This document shows, in pieces, positions 1-9,313 of a DNA stretch of 64,000 bases. A model generated the notes under the pieces. That model was given only the letters and a program-made list of their open reading frames with translations. It ran no database searches and was not told the DNA's origin. The first letter of the stretch is position 1; each line of letters opens with the position of its first letter. Source of the stretch: an uncultured Pelagibacteraceae bacterium (GTDB lineage: Bacteria > Pseudomonadota > Alphaproteobacteria > Pelagibacterales > Pelagibacteraceae); NCBI GenBank assembly GCA_902594705.1, contig CACJNI010000001.1, forward strand, positions 302,625-366,624, written 5' to 3'. Made by a program: the position numbers and the translations under genes.

Positions 1-1
1 A

Positions 2-904
2 TTTCATATTCATGGCTTAATTGCAGTTCTTGCTGCATCTATGAAGGTAGGGGCATCTGTATGTGCAAGTAGTGGATTTAATGCATTAAAATTTTTAGAT
101 AATGCAAAAAGAGAGAAAATAACTTGGTATTCTGGAGTACCAACAATGCATCAAGCAATATTGATGAGAGCAGATAAAAATCTAGAAACTGCTAAACAAT
201 TAAATCTTAGATTTTTAAGATCATCATCAGCATCTCTGCCTCCAGCTGTATTTGAAAAACTAAATGAGGTATTTAATTGTCCAGTAATAGAAGCATATGG
301 GATGACGGAAGCTACTCATCAAATGACCTCCAATCCATTACCGCCTAAGTCCCAAAAACCTGGATTTGTAGGAATTCCTGCTGGGCCAGAAGTTTGTATT
401 ATGGATACTAATAATAAGATTTTAAATCAAGGAGAAGAGGGAGAAGTTTGTATTAGAGGTGAAAATGTTACTTCTGGATATGAAAACAATGCAGATGCAA
501 ATAAAAATAGCTTTTCAAATGGTTGGTTTAGAACAGGAGATCAAGGATATTTTGATAAAGATGGTTATCTAAAAATCTCCGGAAGATTAAAGGAAATAAT
601 TAATAAAGGTGGTGAAAAGATTTCACCTTTAGAAGTCGATAACATTCTTATGGATCATCCAAATATTGAGCAAGCTGTTTGCTTTGGATATGAAGATAAA
701 ATGCTTGGGGAGGATATAGCTACCGCAATAATCATAAAAGAAGGCATGAAGTGTACTGAAGATGATATAAAAATTTATGCAAATGAAAAACTTGCGAAAT
801 TTAAAATTCCAAAGAAAATATTTTTTGTAAATGAAATTCCTAAAGGTGCAACAGGTAAATTACAAAGAAATACTTTAGCTAAAAAGTTTGGATTAGTGAA
901 CTAA
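2..904 (+). CDS. AMP-dependent acyl-CoA synthetase, oxalate-CoA ligase (Pcs60/AAE3)-like; 5' truncated by window
   Basis: Frame stays open upstream of the listed ATG (FHIHGLIAVLAAS...). AMP-binding motifs present: EAYGMTEATHQM, GWFRTGDQGYFDKDGYL, KEIINKGGEKISP, PKGATGKLQR. Confidence 0.85.
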   Translation, partial: FHIHGLIAVLAASMKVGASVCASSGFNALKFLDNAKREKITWYSGVPTMHQAILMRADKNLETAKQLNLRFLRSSSASLPPAVFEKLNEVFNCPVIEAYGMTEATHQMTSNPLPPKSQKPGFVGIPAGPEVCIMDTNNKILNQGEEGEVCIRGENVTSGYENNADANKNSFSNGWFRTGDQGYFDKDGYLKISGRLKEIINKGGEKISPLEVDNILMDHPNIEQAVCFGYEDKMLGEDIATAIIIKEGMKCTEDDIKIYANEKLAKFKIPKKIFFVNEIPKGATGKLQRNTLAKKFGLVN

Positions 905-1923
905 TGACTAAAATTTGTATATTTGGAGCGGGGTCTATTGGTGGATTTATTGCTACAAGTTTAAAAAAAACAAACGCACAAGTCTCTTTAATTGCTAGAG
1001 GAGAACATAAGAAAGCAATAGAGCAAAATGGATTAACTTTTATAAGAGATGATAATAAAGTTAATTTTAAATTTGATGTAACAGACAATCCTAAAGATTT
1101 AGATGAACAAGATTTCATAATTATTTCTGTAAAAGCTAACGCTATTAGTAAAATTTCAGAAAGCTTAAAACCAATTATGGGTAAAAAAACTTCAATTATA
1201 TGCGCCATTAATGGATTGCCTTGGTGGTACTTTTATAAAGCTAATACGGGCACCAAATTAGACAATCAAATAGTTGAAAGTGTTGATCCAGGTGGAAAGA
1301 TATGGCAAACTCTAGGACCTGAAAGAGCAATTGGTTGTGTAGTTTATCCAGCCTGTCAGATATTAGAGCCAGGTGTTATTAAACATAATGGTAATGGTGA
1401 ACGATTTTCTCTAGGTGAACCAGATGGAACCAGATCAGAAAGACTAAAAATAATTTCAAGTTTATTCATAGAAGGGGGTTTAAAAGCTCCTCAGAAGAAA
1501 AATTTAAGAGACGAAATTTGGGTGAAACTGTGGGGAAACTGTTCGTTCAACCCAGTAAGTGCTCTAAAGAATAAGACTATGGATGAGATGGGTAATGATC
1601 CAGAGACTTACAATTTAATAAAAGTTTTAATGCAAGAATGCCAACAAGTTGGGGAAAAAATTGGAGTTAAATTCAATATATCAATTGAGGATCGAATTAA
1701 AGGCGGAGTCTCAATTATAGGCCATAAACCTTCGACAGCTCAAGATCTAAATGCTGGTAAACCATTAGAAATAGATCCAATAATTGGTTCAATTATAGAA
1801 ATTGCAAATAAGCTTGATTTAAATGTTCCAAAATTAAAAGAGATTAATGAAAAATTAAAGTCCAAGGCAGAAGACTTGGGTCTTTATACAAGATCAGAAT
1901 TAATTGATAAATTAACAGTTTAA
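904..1923 (+). CDS. 2-dehydropantoate 2-reductase family (PanE/ApbA-like)
   Basis: N-terminal GAGSIGGFIA nucleotide-binding motif; ketopantoate reductase-like C-terminal domain (WGNCSFNPVSAL, KPSTAQDLNAGKPLEID). Confidence 0.85.
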   Translation: MTKICIFGAGSIGGFIATSLKKTNAQVSLIARGEHKKAIEQNGLTFIRDDNKVNFKFDVTDNPKDLDEQDFIIISVKANAISKISESLKPIMGKKTSIICAINGLPWWYFYKANTGTKLDNQIVESVDPGGKIWQTLGPERAIGCVVYPACQILEPGVIKHNGNGERFSLGEPDGTRSERLKIISSLFIEGGLKAPQKKNLRDEIWVKLWGNCSFNPVSALKNKTMDEMGNDPETYNLIKVLMQECQQVGEKIGVKFNISIEDRIKGGVSIIGHKPSTAQDLNAGKPLEIDPIIGSIIEIANKLDLNVPKLKEINEKLKSKAEDLGLYTRSELIDKLTV

Positions 1924-4583
1924 AAATTTAGTGAAATATCTCTATGTATTGAATTACATTTAGACACATAGATAGCTTGCTCTTTTGTTAGTTTAGACTG
2001 CAACCTCAGTCCAATTGTTTCTTTGATTGCATTATTATATTCCTCAAGTTTTGGCATTAAGTTTTCTTTAGCATTTGCTCTCCAGCTAACTTCTTTATTG
2101 AATAACTGAACAACTTCTTTTGATTTTGTTCTAATCGCCATTGGATCAAGTTCGTCTGAGTCTACCATTGATAATAAATCATCTACACTATTTAAAAATT
2201 CATCCATTCCAGAGATCTCACTCAACTTGTCAAACAATCCATCCATAATTGTAACTGATCTTTCATATACTTTTGTATTGCTTTCCATAGCTATAAAATA
2301 ATCTAACTGTTTAATATCTTTTGATACTTCTTGAAGTTTTACTCCATCGTTTATGAACATTGCGAACTGATCAAGTAGATCGTATGCTTCGTCTACATTC
2401 TTTCTATATCTTTTTGTTGTTGTATTTTTAGCTTTATTTATTTTGTCGAACTCTGAATTCTTAGCTTGCCAAGTTTCTGGAATTGAGTTTTGAATTTCCT
2501 CAATTTCAAGTTTTACATCCTCAATTCTTAATTCTATTTTGTTTTTCTCATCTAATTCGTCATCATCTAAATTTCTAATCTCTGCTTTATATTTTTCTAT
2601 TTTTTTATTTAATTTAAGTATTTTCTTTTGCTTCTTTCTAACAGTGAAATGCAGATCCCTATAATCAACAGCATATGCGTTATATTCGACCTCAACTTTT
2701 TTTAATTTATCAACTAGAGCAAAAGTTCCTAATGCACTATCAAAATGATCTTCTAAAATTTCCATTTTATCGTCTGGCAGATTAGTTGGTGCCTCAGATT
2801 GGAATTTTAATATTGCATTTTTAATTGTCTCACCGTTTGAGTCAAATCTTGCAAATTTGTACTCTTGCAAACAGTACTGTAGTTTAGGATTCATTGGTGG
2901 AGGAGCAACATTCGAAGTTAAATATACTCTATTTGGCAGATAATTTACTAAGCTAGGGTATGCACCGACTATTCCCAATCCTATAAGCTGAAGAATTATA
3001 AAAGGCACAACTCCTTTCCAAATATCAAGTGTTTTAACAATTTTTGGAGCTACACCTTTTAAATAAAAGAGTGCAAATCCAAATGGCGGCGTTAAGAAGG
3101 AAGTCTGTAAGTTAACACCAATCATAACTCCCAACCAAACGGCTGTGACGTTGGCCCCTGTTTCAGCTAATAATATTGGTGCAATTATTGGAACAACAAC
3201 AACTGCGATTTCAATAAAGTCTAGGAAAAATCCTAGCAAGAAAATTACAATCATCACAACAACAAATTGTGTCCAAAAACCACCCGGTAAATCTTGTAAA
3301 AAGTCTCTTACTAATTCTTCTCCCCCAAAAGCTCTAAATCCTGAAGTAAGCATTGCTGCTCCTAAAAGGATAATAAATACCATTGAAGTAGTAACACAAG
3401 TTTCTGTTACAACTTCTTTTAAAACATTTTCTGTTTTAAAAGTTCTCCAAAAACTCCAGCCTATTCCGTATACAAGTATGACCACAAAGAAAGCAGTTAT
3501 AAAGATTGCACTTAAATCTCTTTCCTCCAAATTTTTTACATTTAATTCATAATTTGATGCAAAGAATGTAATTGGAATTAGAGATCCAATAATTAAAATT
3601 AAAGGATAGAACGCACTTTTCTTTCCTTCATATAATCTATAACCAGCCATCAAAGTGGCACCAATTGCTCCGATTGAACCTGCTTGGTTTACAGTAGCAA
3701 TACCCATTAAAATTGAACCTAATACAGCGAATATTAATGCAAGTGGTGGTATGATAATTACAACTACTCTTAACCAAAATTTTAAATCAAAATTTCCTTT
3801 AAATGGAACTGGCGGTGCAACACCTTTCTTTATTCTAGCAAAAATAAATACATAGATCATATAAAGAGCAACTAAGACAAGGCCTGGCAAAAGTGCTCCT
3901 AAGAACATATCACCTGCACTTGATGAACCTACTCTAAATTCACCTGGCATATTAAATTCACCAGTTAAGGCTTTATAATCATTTTGTCTTAAGTTGTTTG
4001 CAACATCAGATGCACTTGCCAACTGGTCAGCAATAATAATTAAAACAATTGATGGAGGAATAATTTGACCCAATGTTCCTGATGAACAAACTATTCCACT
4101 AGCAAGCTGTCTGTCATACTTGTTATTTAACATCGTCGGTAACGAGATTAGTCCCATCGCAATTACAGTTGCTCCAACTATCCCAGTTGTTGCTGCTAAT
4201 AGAGCCCCAACAAATATAACAGAAATTCCCAAACCACCAGGAATTGGTCCAAACAATTGGCCCATTGTTATTAATAAGTCTTCAGCAATTTTTGATTTTT
4301 GAAGCATAATTCCCATAAAAATAAATAAAGGAATTGCGATCAAAGTATCTGTTTCTACATCCCAGTAATTACTCCTAAAATTTGTAATACCAGCAACGAG
4401 CCATTCTATAGGTCCATCTACAGCAAAAAAGGCACTGGAGTCTCCCTCGAATATATAGCCAAAAAATGCAGCTAAACCAATTGCAATTATAGCTGAACCA
4501 GGTAGTGCAAAAGCAACCGGGTAACCCGATGCAAGAGCAACTATCATTATCACAACTAGAACAGCTAAAAAGAATGTTTCCAT
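1920..4583 (-). CDS. TRAP transporter large permease (DctM-like) with a ~280-aa C-terminal coiled-coil-like extension
   Basis: DctM-like multi-TM sequence (IPLFIFMGIMLQKS, TSFLTPPFGFALFYLKG) followed by a charged, helical-looking tail. Encoded next to DctQ and DctP. Confidence 0.88.
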   Translation of the reverse strand: METFFLAVLVVIMIVALASGYPVAFALPGSAIIAIGLAAFFGYIFEGDSSAFFAVDGPIEWLVAGITNFRSNYWDVETDTLIAIPLFIFMGIMLQKSKIAEDLLITMGQLFGPIPGGLGISVIFVGALLAATTGIVGATVIAMGLISLPTMLNNKYDRQLASGIVCSSGTLGQIIPPSIVLIIIADQLASASDVANNLRQNDYKALTGEFNMPGEFRVGSSSAGDMFLGALLPGLVLVALYMIYVFIFARIKKGVAPPVPFKGNFDLKFWLRVVVIIIPPLALIFAVLGSILMGIATVNQAGSIGAIGATLMAGYRLYEGKKSAFYPLILIIGSLIPITFFASNYELNVKNLEERDLSAIFITAFFVVILVYGIGWSFWRTFKTENVLKEVVTETCVTTSMVFIILLGAAMLTSGFRAFGGEELVRDFLQDLPGGFWTQFVVVMIVIFLLGFFLDFIEIAVVVVPIIAPILLAETGANVTAVWLGVMIGVNLQTSFLTPPFGFALFYLKGVAPKIVKTLDIWKGVVPFIILQLIGLGIVGAYPSLVNYLPNRVYLTSNVAPPPMNPKLQYCLQEYKFARFDSNGETIKNAILKFQSEAPTNLPDDKMEILEDHFDSALGTFALVDKLKKVEVEYNAYAVDYRDLHFTVRKKQKKILKLNKKIEKYKAEIRNLDDDELDEKNKIELRIEDVKLEIEEIQNSIPETWQAKNSEFDKINKAKNTTTKRYRKNVDEAYDLLDQFAMFINDGVKLQEVSKDIKQLDYFIAMESNTKVYERSVTIMDGLFDKLSEISGMDEFLNSVDDLLSMVDSDELDPMAIRTKSKEVVQLFNKEVSWRANAKENLMPKLEEYNNAIKETIGLRLQSKLTKEQAIYVSKCNSIHRDISLNF

Positions 4584-4586
4584 AAT

Positions 4587-5576
4587 TTAATTTTTGACAC
4601 CTTTTAAAATTTTGTGACTACTTTCCATAAAATAGCTAGTAAATTGAATTAACATCGTAACAGCAAAAACAGCTAGATAAACAGCCATCAAATATAAAAG
4701 ATAGAGACCATTGGATCCTTGTTGCGTAACTTCAAAAGCTACAACAGGACCATTTATAATGCTGGCTTTTCCGTTTAGACCTAAAAATATAACTATTAAT
4801 GTAAGTGGTACTCCTAGAACTGCCGATCCAACCATATTTGTCCATGCCTTCTTTTTTTCACTAAAAGAAGAATAGAGTACGTCAACTCTTACGTGCCCTT
4901 CATGAATTAAAGCGTATGCACTAGCAAATAAATAAAGTGCAGCATACCAAAATCTAACTAGATCCCCTTGAAATGCTTGTTCGTATGAAAATATAAATCT
5001 TGATAATACGATTACGAATTCACTTACTACAACCAATACTGCTAGCCAAATAAAGCCAACTGATTTCGTAAAATATCCAATCACGAAAGAAATTAATATT
5101 ATTGGAAAGTGAATATAAGTAATTCTGACAGGGGCTTTAACCATCAATGCTTTTACCTCAGGACTGAAGATTGCTTCCCATAATCTTTCAACAACCATAA
5201 AAGATATAACAAAGTCAGCCACGCCAACTAAAAATACTGCCCAAAATGATGATCTAACAAGATATGCTGAAAATCTTGATAAAATTTTTGAATCTTGCTC
5301 TAAAGTTTGGCTATATGTTTTAAAAACATAAAAAACGACTGCAGCAATACAAATCAAATACAATCCAATTTGCATATAACCATAATTTAAATCAGATCCC
5401 TCTAGAGCTTTTTTCTTATATCCAAACATCTCATGATGTGAAAAAATTTTTTTTATTCCAGGCCAATCACTCCAAACTGTTAAAACATTATTAATAAGAA
5501 ATGCTAAAGTAAAAGCTAAAACTGAATAACTGATTATTCTAAGATATAGAGAAAGATTTGAATTTTTTGTCACCAT
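4587..5576 (-). CDS. TRAP transporter small permease (DctQ-like)
   Basis: Multi-TM protein between dctM and dctP; HEGHVRVDVLYSSFSEKKKAW is a typical DctQ motif. Confidence 0.85.
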   Translation of the reverse strand: MVTKNSNLSLYLRIISYSVLAFTLAFLINNVLTVWSDWPGIKKIFSHHEMFGYKKKALEGSDLNYGYMQIGLYLICIAAVVFYVFKTYSQTLEQDSKILSRFSAYLVRSSFWAVFLVGVADFVISFMVVERLWEAIFSPEVKALMVKAPVRITYIHFPIILISFVIGYFTKSVGFIWLAVLVVVSEFVIVLSRFIFSYEQAFQGDLVRFWYAALYLFASAYALIHEGHVRVDVLYSSFSEKKKAWTNMVGSAVLGVPLTLIVIFLGLNGKASIINGPVVAFEVTQQGSNGLYLLYLMAVYLAVFAVTMLIQFTSYFMESSHKILKGVKN

Positions 5577-5620
5577 AGTATTTTAAAATACCTAAGTAAT
5601 ACTCGATTTTGTTTAAAAAA

Positions 5621-5644
5621 AAAGGGCCCAATTAAGGGCCCTTT
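5621..5644 (-). terminator. Hairpin terminator/attenuator between dctP and dctQM
   Basis: Perfect inverted repeat AAAGGGCCC-AATTAA-GGGCCCTTT, followed on the minus strand by a T run, 20 nt after the dctP stop. Confidence 0.8.
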
Positions 5645-5664
5645 AATAACTAAATTTAGTTAGA

Positions 5665-6795
5665 TTACATTCCTAATGCTCTGTTTCTTTGAGAAATGTA
5701 AGGTGAGTCAGACAAGTTGGTCCAAGAACCAATGTCTTTTCTAGCCTGTAAGAAACTAGAGTGGATTCTCTCAGCGAGACCACTGCTTGCTCTTGTTTCC
5801 TCAAATACTTCATTAGCAGCTTTAGCAAAACCATCATAAACTTTGTCGCTAAACTTCTCTAGTTTAACACCATGATCGTTTATTAATCTTGCAAGCGCAG
5901 CACCATTTTTAGCATTGTACTCTGACATCATAACGTCATTTTCCATCGCAGCTGCAGCTTCAATTAATAGCTGATCTGATTTTGATAAGCTTGTAAACCA
6001 AGATTTGTTAGTACCACATGCTAACATAGATCCTGGCTCGTGCATTCCAGGATAGTAGTAGTATTTAGCAGCTTCTTGGAATTTCATAGCTTCATCATTC
6101 CATGGACCTACCCACTCTGTTGCATCAATTGCACCAGAAACAAGGTTTTCGTAAATTTGTCCACCAGGAAGTGAAACTGGAGATCCTCCAAGTTTACCGA
6201 TAACTTGTCCACCTAATCCAGGCATACGCATTTTAAGACCTTTGAAGTCATTAGGGCTTCTAATTTTCTTGTTAAACCATCCACCCATTTGAACTCCTGT
6301 GCTTCCACACATAAAGTTTTTTAGACCGAATTTGTCTGATAGTTCATCCCATAATTGTTGACCACCAGCAAATCTAATCCATGCGTTCATTTCAGTGTAA
6401 GTGAAACCGAAAGGTACAGCTGTAAAGTAACCCCAAGCTGGATCTTTTTTAACCCAGTAGTAGTCAGCAGCGTGATACATTTGCGAGTTACCTGAAGCAA
6501 CTTCATCAAATGAGTCAAACGCTTTAACCCTCTCGTTTGCTGCATAGTAAGTGACTTGAATTCTTCCATCACTCATGTCTGTAATTCTTTGAGCAAATCT
6601 TTGCGCACCAGTTCCTAAACCTGGGAAATCTCTTCCCCATGTAGCTACCATAGAAGCTTCAATTCTTTCTTTGGCAACGGCTGGAGCAGCTAAAGATGAT
6701 GCAGCTACAGCAGCAACACCAGTCGCAGCAGCAGCCTTAAAGAATTTACGTCTTGAAGGAGTTTTACCCTTCAATAGTTTTTTTTCTTTAATCAT
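5665..6795 (-). CDS. TRAP transporter substrate-binding protein (DctP-like), Tat signal
   Basis: SRRKFFKAAAATGVAAVAASSLAAPAVA twin-arginine signal; DctP-like body (GLKMRMPGLGGQVIGKLGGSPVSLPGGQIYENLVSGAIDATEWVGP). Confidence 0.92.
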   Translation of the reverse strand: MIKEKKLLKGKTPSRRKFFKAAAATGVAAVAASSLAAPAVAKERIEASMVATWGRDFPGLGTGAQRFAQRITDMSDGRIQVTYYAANERVKAFDSFDEVASGNSQMYHAADYYWVKKDPAWGYFTAVPFGFTYTEMNAWIRFAGGQQLWDELSDKFGLKNFMCGSTGVQMGGWFNKKIRSPNDFKGLKMRMPGLGGQVIGKLGGSPVSLPGGQIYENLVSGAIDATEWVGPWNDEAMKFQEAAKYYYYPGMHEPGSMLACGTNKSWFTSLSKSDQLLIEAAAAMENDVMMSEYNAKNGAALARLINDHGVKLEKFSDKVYDGFAKAANEVFEETRASSGLAERIHSSFLQARKDIGSWTNLSDSPYISQRNRALGM

Positions 6796-6921
6796 TATTT
6801 CTCCTCTTTAAGTTAATTAACTGATGCATTTAAAGCATATATGTTTCTTAGAGTCATTTTAAAAAAGCGAGGATTTTTCACTTAATTACAATCTATGATT
6901 GTAAATGTTTATGAATTATCT

Positions 6922-8220
6922 TTAATTATTGAATATTTTGGCTTGGTTTAACATGCTTAAATCTTCAAATTGTTTGCCTATAATTTGAACTCCTAAAGGC
7001 AAATTTTTTTCGCCTTTTAAAATTGGCAGTGAAATGCAGGGCACATGTGCAAGAGACCAAATCTTATTAAATTCTGGACTCCCAGTTGTCTTAAATCCTT
7101 TGTCAGCAATTCCACAACTACTTGGCGTTATAATTGCATCAAACCTTTCAAATATACTATCTAAGTTTTTTGAGTATGTTCTCATCGCATCTAAAGCTAA
7201 AGCATAATCTTTTGCCGAATGTTTTAGTCCGTTAATAATTGCTCTCTTAATTTCTATAGAAAGTTTTCCTTTTGAAGTTTTGTAATAATGATGGAAATTT
7301 TGAGCCATCTCTGTCTCATATATAATTGTATGACAATCAATCATATCTTCAAAATATTTAGGAGCAGTCTCAACCTTTACTATTTTTTTATTATTTAAAA
7401 TAAATTTATTAAATGATTTTTTTGAAATACTATCAACATTTCTCCAGCGTTTGGTTTTATAAAAAACAAATTTTGATTTTTTTATTTTAATTTTTTTGTT
7501 AAGAAAATTAACACTTGTTGTTGTTTCATCTGCATCATCTCTAGCAAACAAAACTTTCGATAAAAGTTCTACATCACTAATTGTTTTTCCAAATACTCCG
7601 ACTTGATCCAAATTATATGATGTTTGCAAAACACCATTTCTAGAAATTAATCCATAAGTAGGTTTATAACCAACAACTCCACAATAAGATGCTGGCCTAA
7701 TTACAGATCCACCCGTTTGAGTTCCAATTGATAATGGCGCCATATCAGATGCAATAACGGCTGCAGAGCCACTAGATGAACCCCCTGGTGTTCTTGAATA
7801 ATCATGTGGGTTTTTAGTTTTCGATGGCGATAAGAATGCTAATTCACAAGTTACGGTTTTACCCATAATTATTGCTCCAGCTTTTTTTAAGAGCTCAACA
7901 ATTTTAGCATCTGAATTATTCTTTTTTTTTAATTTTATTCTTGCACCATATTTTGTTGGCATTTCAGATGTTGAGATAATATCTTTAAGTGCTACTGGTA
8001 GACCATGCAAAACCCCTAAAGATTTTAATTTTTTTCTCTGATTGTCAGATTTTTTTGCATCACTTAGTAGTTTTTTTTCATTAAAATATTCCCAAGCTTG
8101 AATATTCTTATCATATTTTTTTTTTTGATTGATATATGCTTTACAAAGTTCAACGGAAGTTAATTGTTTATTTTTAAGTTTTTTTAAAAGTTGTTGTGCT
8201 GATAAATTTAGGAGTTTCAT
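6922..8220 (-). CDS. Amidase (amidase-signature family)
   Basis: Amidase signature GGSSSGSAAVIASDMAPLSIGTQTGGSVIRPASYCGVVGYKPT with the Ser-Ser-Lys catalytic context. Confidence 0.92.
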   Translation of the reverse strand: MKLLNLSAQQLLKKLKNKQLTSVELCKAYINQKKKYDKNIQAWEYFNEKKLLSDAKKSDNQRKKLKSLGVLHGLPVALKDIISTSEMPTKYGARIKLKKKNNSDAKIVELLKKAGAIIMGKTVTCELAFLSPSKTKNPHDYSRTPGGSSSGSAAVIASDMAPLSIGTQTGGSVIRPASYCGVVGYKPTYGLISRNGVLQTSYNLDQVGVFGKTISDVELLSKVLFARDDADETTTSVNFLNKKIKIKKSKFVFYKTKRWRNVDSISKKSFNKFILNNKKIVKVETAPKYFEDMIDCHTIIYETEMAQNFHHYYKTSKGKLSIEIKRAIINGLKHSAKDYALALDAMRTYSKNLDSIFERFDAIITPSSCGIADKGFKTTGSPEFNKIWSLAHVPCISLPILKGEKNLPLGVQIIGKQFEDLSMLNQAKIFNN

Positions 8221-8227
8221 TTATCTC

Positions 8228-9313
8228 TTAAACTAATTTTTCATCAGAATAAACGCAACATTTCTCTGGTGGAAAATATAAATTCAATTCTCCGTCTGGT
8301 ATGGGTTTTTCTCTTTCTACTTTTGACTTAATCACTAAATCACCCATTTTTCCTGTAAGGAGCTTAAAATTACCAAAGTCCTCAACTCTTGTGAGTTTAA
8401 TTTTAACTGTATTACTTTTTTCTTTTTCAGCCAATTCTATGAACTCAGATCTAATTCCCAGTTTAACATTTTTATCTTTTAAATTTCCTAAATTTGAATT
8501 TGTCTTAATAGTGGTATCATTAATTTTTACTTCATGATCAGAGGATACAGTTGAATGAAAAATATTCATCGCAGGAGAGCCAATAAAATAACCGACAAAA
8601 GTTGTTTTAGGTTTTTCAAATAAATCTTTTGGCAATCCAACTTGCACGATTTCACCTTGATCCATAACAATTATATTTTCGGCAAAAGTCATAGCTTCGT
8701 TTTGATCATGAGTTACATAAACCAATGTTGTTTTATATTGTTCATTGATTTCTTTTAAGTTTCTTCGAAGTCTAAATTTTAAATCTGGGTCTATAACTGT
8801 AAGAGGTTCGTCCATTAAAACAGCAGCAACGTCTTCTCGAACTAAACCTCTGCCTAAAGAGATAAGTTGTTTTTGATCAGCCGTTAATTTTCTTGCTGGT
8901 GAGTTTAAAAATGAAGATAAATTTAAAGTATCTGAAACTGCTTTTACTCTTTCTTCAATTTTTTCTTTTGTAAATTCCCTACATCTTAGTGGGAACGCTA
9001 AATTATCATAAACTGTCATTGTATTGTAAATTACTGGGAATTGGAAAACCTGTGCAATATTTCTATCTTCTGTTTTTAGATCGGTTACAGGTGTTTCATC
9101 GAATAATATTTCACCTTTTGATGGCCTCACTAGTCCAGAAACAATGTTTAACATTGTAGTTTTTCCACACCCAGAAGGTCCCAAAATTGCATACCGCTTG
9201 CCATTTTCCCAAGTCATTGAAAACGGATTAAGGGCATAAGTTGGTTTTGGATCTAGAGGATTATAAGTATGAGAAATATTAGATAAATCAATTTTAGCCA
9301 TTTGTTCCTCCAT
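8228..9313 (-). CDS. ABC importer ATP-binding subunit (MalK/UgpC type), NBD1; Met5 (9301) is an alternative start
   Basis: Walker A GPSGCGKTT, Walker B VLMDEP, H-loop VTHDQNEA; signature motif is degenerate (LTADQ). Confidence 0.9.
   Translation of the reverse strand: MEEQMAKIDLSNISHTYNPLDPKPTYALNPFSMTWENGKRYAILGPSGCGKTTMLNIVSGLVRPSKGEILFDETPVTDLKTEDRNIAQVFQFPVIYNTMTVYDNLAFPLRCREFTKEKIEERVKAVSDTLNLSSFLNSPARKLTADQKQLISLGRGLVREDVAAVLMDEPLTVIDPDLKFRLRRNLKEINEQYKTTLVYVTHDQNEAMTFAENIIVMDQGEIVQVGLPKDLFEKPKTTFVGYFIGSPAMNIFHSTVSSDHEVKINDTTIKTNSNLGNLKDKNVKLGIRSEFIELAEKEKSNTVKIKLTRVEDFGNFKLLTGKMGDLVIKSKVEREKPIPDGELNLYFPPEKCCVYSDEKLV

Noticed and set aside
879-1208. Antisense ORF (109 aa) over the PanE-like gene
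   Set aside because: Fully antisense to a well-supported reductase; no recognizable motif. Same reasoning applies to 3145-3552, 3655-3855, 4120-4302, 8301-8537, 12697-12948, 16705-16977 and similar ORFs.
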